The position numbers and the translations under genes are program-made. A model generated the notes under the pieces. It searched no databases. It was not told the DNA's origin and saw only the letters and a program-made list of their open reading frames with translations. Positions 52,536 through 60,071 of a stretch of DNA of 64,000 bases are shown piece by piece (the stretch's first letter is position 1; each line of letters starts with the position of its first letter). The stretch comes from Pseudomonadota bacterium (lineage in GTDB: Bacteria; Pseudomonadota; Alphaproteobacteria; Rhizobiales; Hyphomicrobiaceae): positions 12,446-76,445 of the forward strand of contig JAFAFW010000052.1 of the NCBI GenBank assembly GCA_023423275.1, given 5' to 3'.

Positions 52536-53621
52536 TCAGGTTCCCGAATCCGGAAAGGCTTTCGCCCAGACACTAGGGCGCGGCGGCCGAGAGTGCCGTG
52601 TCTGCTGCGATGGGCGAGGCGCATGATGCGTCAGCGGCGCTCCGCTGGCCGCCAGAACGACCACGTCGCGCGAGGGCGAGCGCGAGGCGGTGCCGCCGGG
52701 AGCGTCCGTCACAATGATCGTTGCGCCGGCATGCAACCTGCCTGTGATCTCCGCAGCGGCGTTTTTCTCTGCAAACGAGATGCGATTGAGCACGGCCTCT
52801 CCACGCCACTCCTCGAGGTGGTCCTCTCGATAAGAACGTCCCAGCCCCAAGCCAAGCCAGCGGAGTTTCTTGTTCGACTCGTCCAAGCCTAAAAGGGAGA
52901 AAACGTGTGTCCCGATGGGCGTGCGTGGCTGATTGATCGAGACCGCAAAGCGTTTCTCCGGGTTGCCGTCGCGGAGCAATACGGCTTGCCGGTCCGCGCG
53001 GGAGATGAAGACGGCGTAGTTGTCCTCGCTTGCCGTCAAATCGAAAGCGCGTGGCGACAGAGGCGAACGCCGGCGCGATTCATTGCCGAATTCGATCGGC
53101 AGAAGGGCATCGGGACGGGCTTCAAGGTTCGGCACGGTGTGCCGGTCGGTGACGATGAAAAGAGCTCCGGGCCGCGCGACGGAGCTCAACAGTTGGGCGA
53201 ATGGAGCCGGAACCCGAACGCAATCCGGTGAACGGACATTGAGATTGACGGCGTGCAGCGCCGTGGCTGGCCACGTCAACCCACGCTCGGCGTCTTCACC
53301 CGCGGAGCGGTTCGATGAGAGATCAGCATCGCCGTAGCGGCTTCCGAGAGTAAAAATACCCATCGGGGTCCGATGCTCGTCGCCCATCGTGCATGTCGAG
53401 ATGCCGATCAGGACGCCATCCTTGTAGACGTGGACGAGCTTCTCGAGCCGCGACACGAGGATCAGCACGGCTCCGGCCTCCGGCCGTGACGGCTCCCAGA
53501 CGAATTGCCCGGCGGACAGTCCTGTTCGGTTAACGAAGCGTTGAGCCTGTGCGGGCTGGGCCAATGAGCACAAGGTCGCAGCGAAACCCAATCCCAGCAT
53601 GTCTCGTCGTGTCAGCGGCAT
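52536..53621 (-). CDS. L,D-transpeptidase-like protein with two YkuD-like repeats
   Basis: The 361-residue protein has a Tat-like signal peptide (RRDMLGLGFAATL, cut near QPAQA). The first YkuD-like repeat (about 50-190) includes VSRLEKLVHVYKDGVLIG, RTPMGIFTL and a catalytic-type His123 and Cys134 in SPDCVRVP, where the usual SHGC motif has Pro-Asp instead of His-Gly. The second repeat (about 215-335) shows FISRADRQAVLLRDG and TPIGTHVFSLLG but no active-site cysteine. It may crosslink peptidoglycan or be a pseudoenzyme. GAGAGGGGA precedes the ATG at 53621. Confidence 0.75.
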   Translation of the reverse strand: MPLTRRDMLGLGFAATLCSLAQPAQAQRFVNRTGLSAGQFVWEPSRPEAGAVLILVSRLEKLVHVYKDGVLIGISTCTMGDEHRTPMGIFTLGSRYGDADLSSNRSAGEDAERGLTWPATALHAVNLNVRSPDCVRVPAPFAQLLSSVARPGALFIVTDRHTVPNLEARPDALLPIEFGNESRRRSPLSPRAFDLTASEDNYAVFISRADRQAVLLRDGNPEKRFAVSINQPRTPIGTHVFSLLGLDESNKKLRWLGLGLGRSYREDHLEEWRGEAVLNRISFAEKNAAAEITGRLHAGATIIVTDAPGGTASRSPSRDVVVLAASGAPLTHHAPRPSQQTRHSRPPRPSVWAKAFPDSGT

Positions 53622-53811
53622 GAGGACGATCCCCTCTCGCTTGCCGGCCGAAATCAGCAACTGACTGGCCTGAATGGGGAATTTTACGCGATTCGCCGCT
53701 TACGCGTAACCACTGCCACCGTGGTCCGGAAGCTCAGAAGACAAGAGGCCCGTCTCCCGCAAGCCCTGAGGGGACGATGCCGGCCTCAAATTTCGGCAAA
53801 CACGGGGGCGC

Positions 53812-54093
53812 TCAGCGGCGCCGATGCTGTGGACGATAACCGCCGCCGGGTCCGCTGGGAACCGGCGCGCGTGTATCTTTGTGACGGAAGTTGATCCGAC
53901 CTTTCGTCAGGTCATAGGGGGTCATCTCAACAGTAACACGGTCGCCGGCGAGAATGCGGATGCGGTTCTTCTTCATGCGTCCCGAAGTGTAGGCAACAAC
54001 TTCGTGACCATTGTCGAGCATGACGCGGCACCGGGCATCGGGCAGCACCTCGCTGACAACTCCTTCGAATTCCAGAACCTCTTCCTTGGCCAT
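53812..54093 (-). CDS. infA: Translation initiation factor IF-1
   Basis: The 93-residue protein starts MAKEEVLEFEGVVSEVLP and contains LDNGHEVVAYTSGRMKKNRIRILAGDRV and VEMTPYDLTKGRINFRHK, the S1-like OB fold of IF-1. IF-1 binds the 30S A site during initiation. Usual length is about 72; the extra about 20 residues are a basic Pro/Gly-rich tail (GPGGGYRPQHRRR). Confidence 0.95.
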   Translation of the reverse strand: MAKEEVLEFEGVVSEVLPDARCRVMLDNGHEVVAYTSGRMKKNRIRILAGDRVTVEMTPYDLTKGRINFRHKDTRAPVPSGPGGGYRPQHRRR

Positions 54094-54180
54094 GGGCCTC
54101 CCTTCAGCGCCCGTCTAACAAGCGCACGTATACCCCGGTGCCAAAGGCCCCGAGGTCAATAAAACTTGGCGTCGAGACGA

Positions 54181-54387
54181 TCAGGATACGCGCAAATTGA
54201 CCGCAGACGTCTTGCCGTTACGACCGCGCTCGAGCTCGAAAGAGACCTTCTGGCCTTCCTTCAGTGTCGAAAGCCCCGCACGCTCAACCGCCGAGATGTG
54301 AACGAACACGTCGGCTCCGCCTTCTTCGGGTTGAATGAACCCATAGCCTTTTTGGCCATTGAACCACTTAACTGTTCCAGTCGGCAT
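54181..54387 (-). CDS. Cold-shock domain protein (CspA family)
   Basis: The 68-residue protein has KWFNGQKGYGFIQPEEGG (RNP-1) and DVFVHISAVERAG (RNP-2), the single-domain cold-shock fold. It binds single-stranded RNA/DNA as a chaperone. It lies 87 bases from the infA start on the same strand, and about 307 bases upstream is without a gene, which leaves room for a long structured leader, as in many csp genes. Confidence 0.95.
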   Translation of the reverse strand: MPTGTVKWFNGQKGYGFIQPEEGGADVFVHISAVERAGLSTLKEGQKVSFELERGRNGKTSAVNLRVS

Positions 54388-54694
54388 GTCAATTCCCGCA
54401 CACCAGGTAACACCGATTTCGGGGCCCAGTCCCCGAGACCATCAAATAACGCGTTGGGGACTTTGGTCCTGTGCAAGCGAATTCGATGCCCGTATATGAA
54501 CCGGTGGAGCAGTAAAGGCAAGCAGTGTGCGTACTTCTATTGGTATTACGCCGCCTGGAAAATGGGTGGCTGATGCACCGCAAGTCACGTCGTTTTGCCG
54601 CTGAAAGCCCCCCGGGGATGGCCTTGCCATGGCCCGGAACCTTACTCCCCCAGGCGAGTTTGCTGTTGCGTATCGCGTTGGTGGTGAGGTGCTT
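54388..54694. other. 307-base region between divergent cold-shock and KGG genes
   Basis: No gene is supported. The left part would hold the promoter and leader of the cold-shock gene; the right part holds the EcfG-like site at 54636-54660 for the KGG gene. GC-rich inverted sequence (GCCCCCCGGGG) occurs near 54606, and no clear riboswitch was recognised. Confidence 0.45.
54636..54660 (+). promoter_or_regulatory. EcfG-like promoter for the first KGG gene
   Basis: GGAAC at 54636-54640 is followed by 16 bases and AGTT (consensus CGTT, one mismatch), 35 bases before the start codon. KGG stress proteins are known targets of the general stress response in related bacteria, so the position is meaningful. 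Confidence 0.5.
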
Positions 54695-55021
54695 ATGACT
54701 GCGCGCAAGGCAGGAAAGATGACGGTCGAGGAAGCCGGCCGCAAGGGCGGCGAGGCGACTTCGAGCCTTCATGGGCGCGGATTCTACGAGGAAATTGGTC
54801 ATAAAGGCGGCGAAGCACGCCGCGGCCAGCTTGGCCATGAGGGCTATTCGGAGCTGGGCCGCAAGGGCGGCGAGGCAACCAGCGTCAAGCACGGCCCTGG
54901 ATTTTACGCCCAAATCGGCCGCAAGGGCGGTGAATCGGTCAGCCGAAACCGCGAACATATGAGCCAGATCGGCCGCAAGGGCGGCGAAGTGCGGGCGGAG
55001 CATCGCAACCGCGATCGCTGA
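54695..55021 (+). CDS. KGG-repeat general stress protein
   Basis: The 108-residue protein is built from about five KGG repeats (EEAGRKGGEAT, GHKGGEARRG, GRKGGEATSV, GRKGGESVSR, GRKGGEVRAE) spaced by about 17-18 residues with HGxGFY-like linkers. KGG/GsiB-type proteins are small, hydrophilic and stress-induced, thought to protect against dehydration. The ATG at 54695 has a GAGGTG site. An EcfG-like promoter precedes it. A second KGG gene follows. Confidence 0.88.
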   Translation: MTARKAGKMTVEEAGRKGGEATSSLHGRGFYEEIGHKGGEARRGQLGHEGYSELGRKGGEATSVKHGPGFYAQIGRKGGESVSRNREHMSQIGRKGGEVRAEHRNRDR

Positions 55022-55129
55022 TGTCAGCGTAACGGAGGAAGCTTCCGGCGGCCTTCAGATGAATTTGCACGGGCATTTCGCCCTGGGGGGTGGATGCGTT
55101 TCGGTGCAGTCTAAAAAGCGTGGTGTGTC

Positions 55130-55519
55130 ATGGCAAAGAGCCGGTCTGGTCAAGGTGGAATGACGGTCGAGGAAGCGGGTCGAAGGGGCGGTGCTGCGAC
55201 CGCTCAGGCGCGTGGACGTGAGTTCTATAAGGAAATCGGCCGCAAGGGCGGCGAAGCACGCCGCAGCAAACTTGGTTCCGAAGGGTATCGCGAACTTGGC
55301 CGGAAAGGCGGAGCGGCAACCTCTCAAAAACGCTCGCCGTCCTCCGAGCGCCCGGCTCAGGAGCGCCATGTGTTTCCGGAGGCCAGCGAAGGCCATGCGC
55401 CATCGTCTCCACCTGCCGAGGCGCATTCCCTGCTTGGTCCCACGGGTGAGAGCAATGAGCTGGCTCATGTCGACGCCGTCGATACGGCGGACAGGTTGAG
55501 CCGTCAGCTCGACGGCTGA
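55130..55519 (+). CDS. KGG-repeat stress protein with long C-terminal tail
   Basis: The 129-residue protein has three KGG repeats (EEAGRRGGAAT, GRKGGEARRS, GRKGGAATSQ) in the first half and an unrelated Pro/Ser/Glu-rich tail of about 60 residues. It is a paralogue of the upstream gene in the repeat half (FYKEIGRKGGEARRSKLGSEGY against FYEEIGHKGGEARRGQLGHEGY) with a different tail. No separate promoter was recognised; it may be co-transcribed across the 108-base gap. A terminator follows. Confidence 0.82.
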   Translation: MAKSRSGQGGMTVEEAGRRGGAATAQARGREFYKEIGRKGGEARRSKLGSEGYRELGRKGGAATSQKRSPSSERPAQERHVFPEASEGHAPSSPPAEAHSLLGPTGESNELAHVDAVDTADRLSRQLDG

Positions 55520-55581
55520 GGTTCGCGTCAAAGTCAGCCGCGGCGAACCGACCTTTGAATTCGCGGCGTTTCGATTTCGAG

Positions 55582-55620
55582 ATGGCCCCGCCAGCAAAGA
55601 CGTGGAGGGGCCATTTCTTG
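55582..55620 (+). terminator. Terminator after the KGG pair
   Basis: ATGGCCCCgCC / GGaGGGGCCAT (one mismatch) with an 11-base loop is followed by TTCTTGTTCT. It is a reasonable intrinsic terminator for the KGG genes. Confidence 0.6.
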
Positions 55621-55644
55621 TTCTGCTTCTCTTGTTCTGCTTCT
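55617..55644. repeat. Two tandem 14-bp direct repeats
   Basis: CTTGTTCTGCTTCT is present twice in exact tandem immediately after the terminator stem; it is pyrimidine-only on this strand except for G residues. It lies 95 bases before the protease gene. Confidence 0.7.
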
Positions 55645-55738
55645 CCCGATTAAGACAAATCCATCGCCCACTGATAAGCTGAAATCGGCCGCCGGCGCGC
55701 GATCTCCGCCGGTTGACCGATGGTAAGGGAGTGCCCGT

Positions 55739-56566
55739 ATGTCCTTCGATTTTTCGTCGCTGTTCTGGATTGCCTTTCTCGTCATCGCCTTGCAGCCGAT
55801 GCTGATGGGGCGGTGGTATGCGGCGCGACGGGCGCAGGCGATCCGAGGGGTCGAGAAGGAACATGGGACGCGGGTCATCACGATGATCCATCGCCAGGAA
55901 AAGCGAAGCCTGTTCGGCATGTCGGTCTCGCGGCACATCGATCTTGAAGATGCCCAGACCATCATTGCTGCGATTAAAGAGACGCCGCCCGACATCCCGA
56001 TCGACCTGATCCTGCATACACCGGGTGGTCTTGTCCTGGCCGCCATGCAGATCGCGCGGGCGGTCGAGGCCCACCCCGCGAAAGTGACGGTCTACGTTCC
56101 GGTCTACGCGATGTCGGGGGGGACGCTGATCGCATTGGCGGCCGATGAGATCGCGATGGGCGAGTTTTCCATGCTGGGACCGATCGACCCGCAGATCGCG
56201 GGGTTGCCTGCCGCGAGCATCGTCAAGGCGCGCGACTCCAAGCCCGTCGCCGAAGTCTTCGACCTGACGCTGGTTCTTGCCGACGTCGGCGAAAAGGCGT
56301 TGGCGCAGGTGAAGCGCGGGGCGGTGGAACTGCTTACTCCGCGTCTTGATCAGGCGTCAGCCGAAGCGCTGGCCGCAAAATTGGCTGGAGGGCAGTGGAC
56401 GCATGACTATGCGCTGACGGCGTCCGAGGCCGCATCCATGGGGCTTCCCGTCAAGGTCGGCATGCCGAATACCGTCATGGAACTGATGAAGCTTTATCCG
56501 CAGCCCGTGCAGCAATCGGGTGTCGAGTTCCTGCCGATCGACCTTCCGCGACGGCGCCTGAGCTGA
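55739..56566 (+). CDS. SDH-family Clp-fold membrane serine protease
   Basis: The 275-residue protein starts with a transmembrane helix (FWIAFLVIALQPMLMG) and a basic stretch, then a ClpP/crotonase fold of the SDH type: ILHTPGGLVLAAMQIARA and VYAMSGGTLIALAADEI with the likely nucleophile Ser126, and SMLGPIDPQIAG. It is probably membrane-tethered with the domain in the cytoplasm and degrades membrane or signal peptides. The family is related to SppA. ATG at 55739 is after GGGAGTGCCCGT. Confidence 0.85.
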   Translation: MSFDFSSLFWIAFLVIALQPMLMGRWYAARRAQAIRGVEKEHGTRVITMIHRQEKRSLFGMSVSRHIDLEDAQTIIAAIKETPPDIPIDLILHTPGGLVLAAMQIARAVEAHPAKVTVYVPVYAMSGGTLIALAADEIAMGEFSMLGPIDPQIAGLPAASIVKARDSKPVAEVFDLTLVLADVGEKALAQVKRGAVELLTPRLDQASAEALAAKLAGGQWTHDYALTASEAASMGLPVKVGMPNTVMELMKLYPQPVQQSGVEFLPIDLPRRRLS

Positions 56567-56746
56567 AGACATCTGTTCCGTTGAGCAACGATAGTCGCCC
56601 TGGGGTTCTTCATCTCCTCGGCGAGCCTCGAAGTGTGGCGCTTTGGGTACATGGACGTTTTCAGCGTATCACGGCGTGAGCCAAATCCTTGTTCGGGAGG
56701 CAATTCTGTTGCATCGTCTTTGCAACCGAATGGTTTGGAGTAAGAT

Positions 56747-57769
56747 ATGTTGCAATCTTCGATTGCGATTAGCTTGAGTCTGGCAATCACTCTCGTGATT
56801 GGTGCCGGCTCAGCCTATGCCCAAACTGAACCGCGCTTCGGCCTTGCTGGCGTTGCGTTGGAAGGTGTGATCCTGCAGCGGCATGATGTCGGCAACGGGC
56901 TGATGACGGTGCCGGACGGTGGCTCCGATCCCTATGCAAAAATTTCGTTCTCCGATCTGGACCCGTCGATTGCCGGAGGCATGCGTTTGCAGCTCGATGG
57001 CTGGCTGTTTGGTCAGCGTACGGTCTACAACGTGCTTGGGGCCTGGGGCTTTGACGGAAGCTTGCTGAGGACGGGGATGGATCCATCGTCGGGAGGCGGT
57101 ACCGACATGGTCTACGTTCCGTCGAGTACGGTCAGCACGAGCAATTCAAATGAGCTCGACACGCTGAAGGCCAAGTTCAGAAGTTCACTCTTCTCCACCG
57201 ACAGCGCGGCCTATTTCTTCGGCGGTGCCCCTGATCAGCCGGGTTTCAATTTCATCGCCGGCGGACGTACGATCGTTCTCGATGAGCGCCTGAAAACCGC
57301 AGCCTACGATTCATACAGCGATTGGGAACCAGGCGGCGACGATGTTGATCGCGTGAAGCTCGACGTCTCCAATTGGGCGACGGGTCTTCAGATTGGCGTG
57401 GAGGGTTATACCTATGTCGCTCCCGGCCTAAAGCTCGGCGGGTTCGTCAAGGGTGGCCTGTTGGCTAACTTCGTGGACGTCAGATCCCGGTTCTCCGCTG
57501 ACGACGATGCCGATGACAGTGAGCGCCTCAGAAAATCGCGCGACTCGACGGAGTTTGCCCAGTTTGTCGAACTCAGCGCGCGCGTTTCTTATGAAATCGC
57601 GCCGAATATGGAACTCACGGCAAGCGGCATGCTGCTCTACGTCAACGGCATCGCCGAGGCGAGCGATCACTACGCCGGCGTGGCTAATGAAAACGCGCGC
57701 CACATCGATGCCGATAGCGATGCGCTGTTTTATGGTGGCACGGTCGGCTTGACGTACCGTTTCAACTGA
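56747..57769 (+). CDS. Putative outer-membrane beta-barrel protein
   Basis: The 340-residue precursor has a signal peptide (ISLSLAITLVIGAGSAYA). The mature part shows alternating hydrophobic strands separated by acidic loops (VRSRFSADDDADDSERLRK) and ends in a strand closing with Phe-Asn (GTVGLTYRFN), consistent with an outer-membrane barrel. No named family is recognised. GGAG precedes the ATG at 56747. A terminator follows, so it is a single-gene unit separate from the next barrel gene. Confidence 0.65.
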   Translation: MLQSSIAISLSLAITLVIGAGSAYAQTEPRFGLAGVALEGVILQRHDVGNGLMTVPDGGSDPYAKISFSDLDPSIAGGMRLQLDGWLFGQRTVYNVLGAWGFDGSLLRTGMDPSSGGGTDMVYVPSSTVSTSNSNELDTLKAKFRSSLFSTDSAAYFFGGAPDQPGFNFIAGGRTIVLDERLKTAAYDSYSDWEPGGDDVDRVKLDVSNWATGLQIGVEGYTYVAPGLKLGGFVKGGLLANFVDVRSRFSADDDADDSERLRKSRDSTEFAQFVELSARVSYEIAPNMELTASGMLLYVNGIAEASDHYAGVANENARHIDADSDALFYGGTVGLTYRFN

Positions 57770-57791
57770 ACGGGTTTACACCGCCGCAACA

Positions 57792-57824
57792 CGGTCCGGC
57801 TTGCGAGCCGGGCCGACGTTTTTC
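57792..57824 (+). terminator. Intrinsic terminator of the first barrel gene
   Basis: CGGTCCGGCT / AGCCGGGCCG (10 bp, one G-U pair, loop TGCG) is followed by ACGTTTTTCT, 22 bases after the stop. It is a good intrinsic terminator. Confidence 0.8.
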
Positions 57825-58021
57825 TGCCCGACTACACAAAAACTTGAGATCTGATCGCGCCTGCATGGGTTGAGCGCGCGGGCAAACGTCCGCAAACTCT
57901 GGGTGGCTATGGGCGGTGAACCCACGCTGCATGTTGCGGTGCCGCATCTTGACCAAACTCATGACATAGGTGCTCGGTCATCGGGTCAGATCGTTGAGTT
58001 TCAGAGTAACCAGGGGGTGGG

Positions 58022-59119
58022 ATGGCTGTTTGCCTCGGAAAGTCGCGCTACATTTTCATGACGCTCGCTGTCGCTTGCGGTGGCATTCATGCGGATGCGC
58101 GGGCCGAAGAGTGCTTGAGTTCTACGGACGGCATTGCCGTCACGTGTATCGGCCAAGTGCGCCAGTCCGGGTTGGATCAGTTGTTCAACAACGATCCTGC
58201 GCATGGCCGCCTCGACAGCAGGTTGGCTGACCAGTCCTGGATTTCGCAGGAATGGGCGGCGGCGCCGTTTGCGCTGGCCGCTCCGACGTCCAATTTCTCG
58301 ATGAAGATGAGCACCGTGCATCTGGGCACATATGCGGACCAGAAGATGCTCAGGCGCTACGAGGAGGCCAAGGCGCTTGCGCCGGACGGCATCATCCTGC
58401 CGAAGCCTGTTGTCGGGTCGCGCAACAATGCGTTCGACGTCTGGAGCACGCTCGACTCGTCGAGTGCCAGCCTCGATCCCGGTCAAGGTGTTCGCGGCGG
58501 CGTCGGGGCGGACTATCGTTTGAATCGCAACACGCTCCTGGGCGTCTCGATGGATTTTCGCGATGGCGTCGGCAATACCGACGTTCTTGCGGAACAGGGG
58601 CGGACGGTGGCCGCATACTTCGCGGTCAAGCCGATGTCGACCATCACCTTCGATACCACCGCGCAATGGGGCGAAAGCGCCGGAGCGGCGTCGGGGTATG
58701 GATTTGCCGCCCAGCAGAATTCCGTGCAGGCACGGTTGCGCGGCAATTGGAACATCGAGCGCCTCCGATTTACGCCGACACTTGCATTCAGCCACGGTAT
58801 CGAGCATCTCAACGCAAGTGACGGCGGAACCTCGACAGAGCAGAATGCCGTTACATTCACGCCCAAGATCAGCCGCCCATTTGCGCTCAGCGGCGGCCAG
58901 ACCCTGGAACCCTTTGTGCAGTATCAAACTGAGCTTGAGGTCGGGTCTTCGGATTTCGGCACGGGGACTACGGACGATGTTACGCGATCGGCAGGTGCAG
59001 GCCTGACCTTCGTTGATCCGAACGCCTACACATTGAGTGTGACGACAGGCGTCGAGGGCATCAATCAGGAGCAGCCCAACCTGAGCAGCAGATTCCAGCT
59101 CACGGTTCCGCTCAAATAG
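58022..59119 (+). CDS. Autotransporter-like beta-barrel protein
   Basis: The 365-residue protein has a signal peptide (cut near DARAEE) and, after a linker with Cys residues (ECLSST, VTCIG), a barrel-like domain of about 230 residues with alternating strands (RGGVGADYRLNRNTLLGVSMDF, TAAYFAVKPMSTITFDTT-like) ending in FQLTVPLK. The strand pattern resembles an autotransporter beta-domain without a passenger. The role may be porin-like or adhesin anchor. A GGGGGTGGG ribosome-binding site precedes the ATG at 58022. Confidence 0.65.
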   Translation: MAVCLGKSRYIFMTLAVACGGIHADARAEECLSSTDGIAVTCIGQVRQSGLDQLFNNDPAHGRLDSRLADQSWISQEWAAAPFALAAPTSNFSMKMSTVHLGTYADQKMLRRYEEAKALAPDGIILPKPVVGSRNNAFDVWSTLDSSSASLDPGQGVRGGVGADYRLNRNTLLGVSMDFRDGVGNTDVLAEQGRTVAAYFAVKPMSTITFDTTAQWGESAGAASGYGFAAQQNSVQARLRGNWNIERLRFTPTLAFSHGIEHLNASDGGTSTEQNAVTFTPKISRPFALSGGQTLEPFVQYQTELEVGSSDFGTGTTDDVTRSAGAGLTFVDPNAYTLSVTTGVEGINQEQPNLSSRFQLTVPLK

Positions 59120-59204
59120 CGGCGCGGTTTGCTTTGCTGGTCCCAGGACGGCCTTGCGCGGCACGTGTTTTTTGTGAGCGCGCAAGGTCCGGTGTCGTGG
59201 AAAG

Positions 59205-59828
59205 CTAATCGCCGATGCAGGCTTGATAGCGATCCCACCAATAGCCGCTGCCGGTAGCGATGGCCCGGCGGCGCAGAGATTCACAGCCGCCGTAGTAATA
59301 ATAACCGTCATCGTACCAGTAAGGCGAGGTCGCGATACCAACGCCGATCGGGGCCCACCGCCAGCGTCCATTCCGCCAATAGCGCCGATACCCCGCATGC
59401 CGGTCGCCGTAATTCGACCGATTGCCGCGGAAGGCAGGCCGGTTCACCGCGCCGCGCGGGGCAACACCGGGTTCGCGGAAGGCACGATAGCCGCCGCCTG
59501 AATATCCCGGCGCTCTGAAGCCGCTCATTCCGCCGCCGCCACCACGATAGCCGCTGAAGCCACCGCCGCCGAAGCTGCGGCCTCCGCCTCCAAAGCCACC
59601 ACCGCCGAAGCTGCGACCTCCGCCGCCGAAACCACCTCCTCCAAAACCACCTCCACCAAAGCCGCCGCCTCCACGGCCTCCTCCCCCGCTTCGGATCTTA
59701 TCGATTGTCAAAGCCGTCTTGGCGCCGCCGAACTGGCTTGCGCCAAAGCCCGTCATCGCATGGGATGCGCTTGAGACAGTCGTGAGAGCAAGAGCGGCAA
59801 CGGCCGCCGACAGGAGAACCGTTTTCAT
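59205..59828 (-). CDS. Gly-rich exported protein
   Basis: The 207-residue precursor has a signal peptide (MKTVLLSAAVAALALTT), then a long low-complexity region dominated by GGG(F/R) repeats (about residues 45-115), then a Tyr/Trp/Arg-rich C-terminal part with two Cys (GGCESL, QACIGD). Such proteins lie in the envelope and often have roles in surface or stress tolerance. The start at 59828 has GAGGACG; a first ATG at 59843 is alternative. An EcfG-like site lies upstream. Confidence 0.7.
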   Translation of the reverse strand: MKTVLLSAAVAALALTTVSSASHAMTGFGASQFGGAKTALTIDKIRSGGGGRGGGGFGGGGFGGGGFGGGGRSFGGGGFGGGGRSFGGGGFSGYRGGGGGMSGFRAPGYSGGGYRAFREPGVAPRGAVNRPAFRGNRSNYGDRHAGYRRYWRNGRWRWAPIGVGIATSPYWYDDGYYYYGGCESLRRRAIATGSGYWWDRYQACIGD

Positions 59829-59884
59829 GACACGCGTCCTCAAAGAGAAACTTGCCGTTAACCAAGAGATGGTGGCTGCGGGCT

Positions 59885-59909
59885 AACACATGGCAACAGT
59901 GAAAGTTCC
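59885..59909 (-). promoter_or_regulatory. EcfG-like promoter for the Gly-rich gene
   Basis: Read on the minus strand, GGAAC (59905-59909), 16 bases, then TGTT (59885-59888), consensus CGTT with one mismatch, 57 bases from the start codon. This is a weaker match than the rpoH site. Confidence 0.35.
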
Positions 59910-60071
59910 AAGCCTCAGCTTGCCTCGGGCATCGGGTCACAGGGCTCCGGTTCAGAGGAAAATCCCGGACACAGGATAGCGCAAAGCCCAGGCTGAAGCA
60001 CGGCAGCGCTGCATGTTTACCTAATATCTTGCTACCGGACGCGCTCAGGCAACGCCCGGTCCTCGTCCCCG

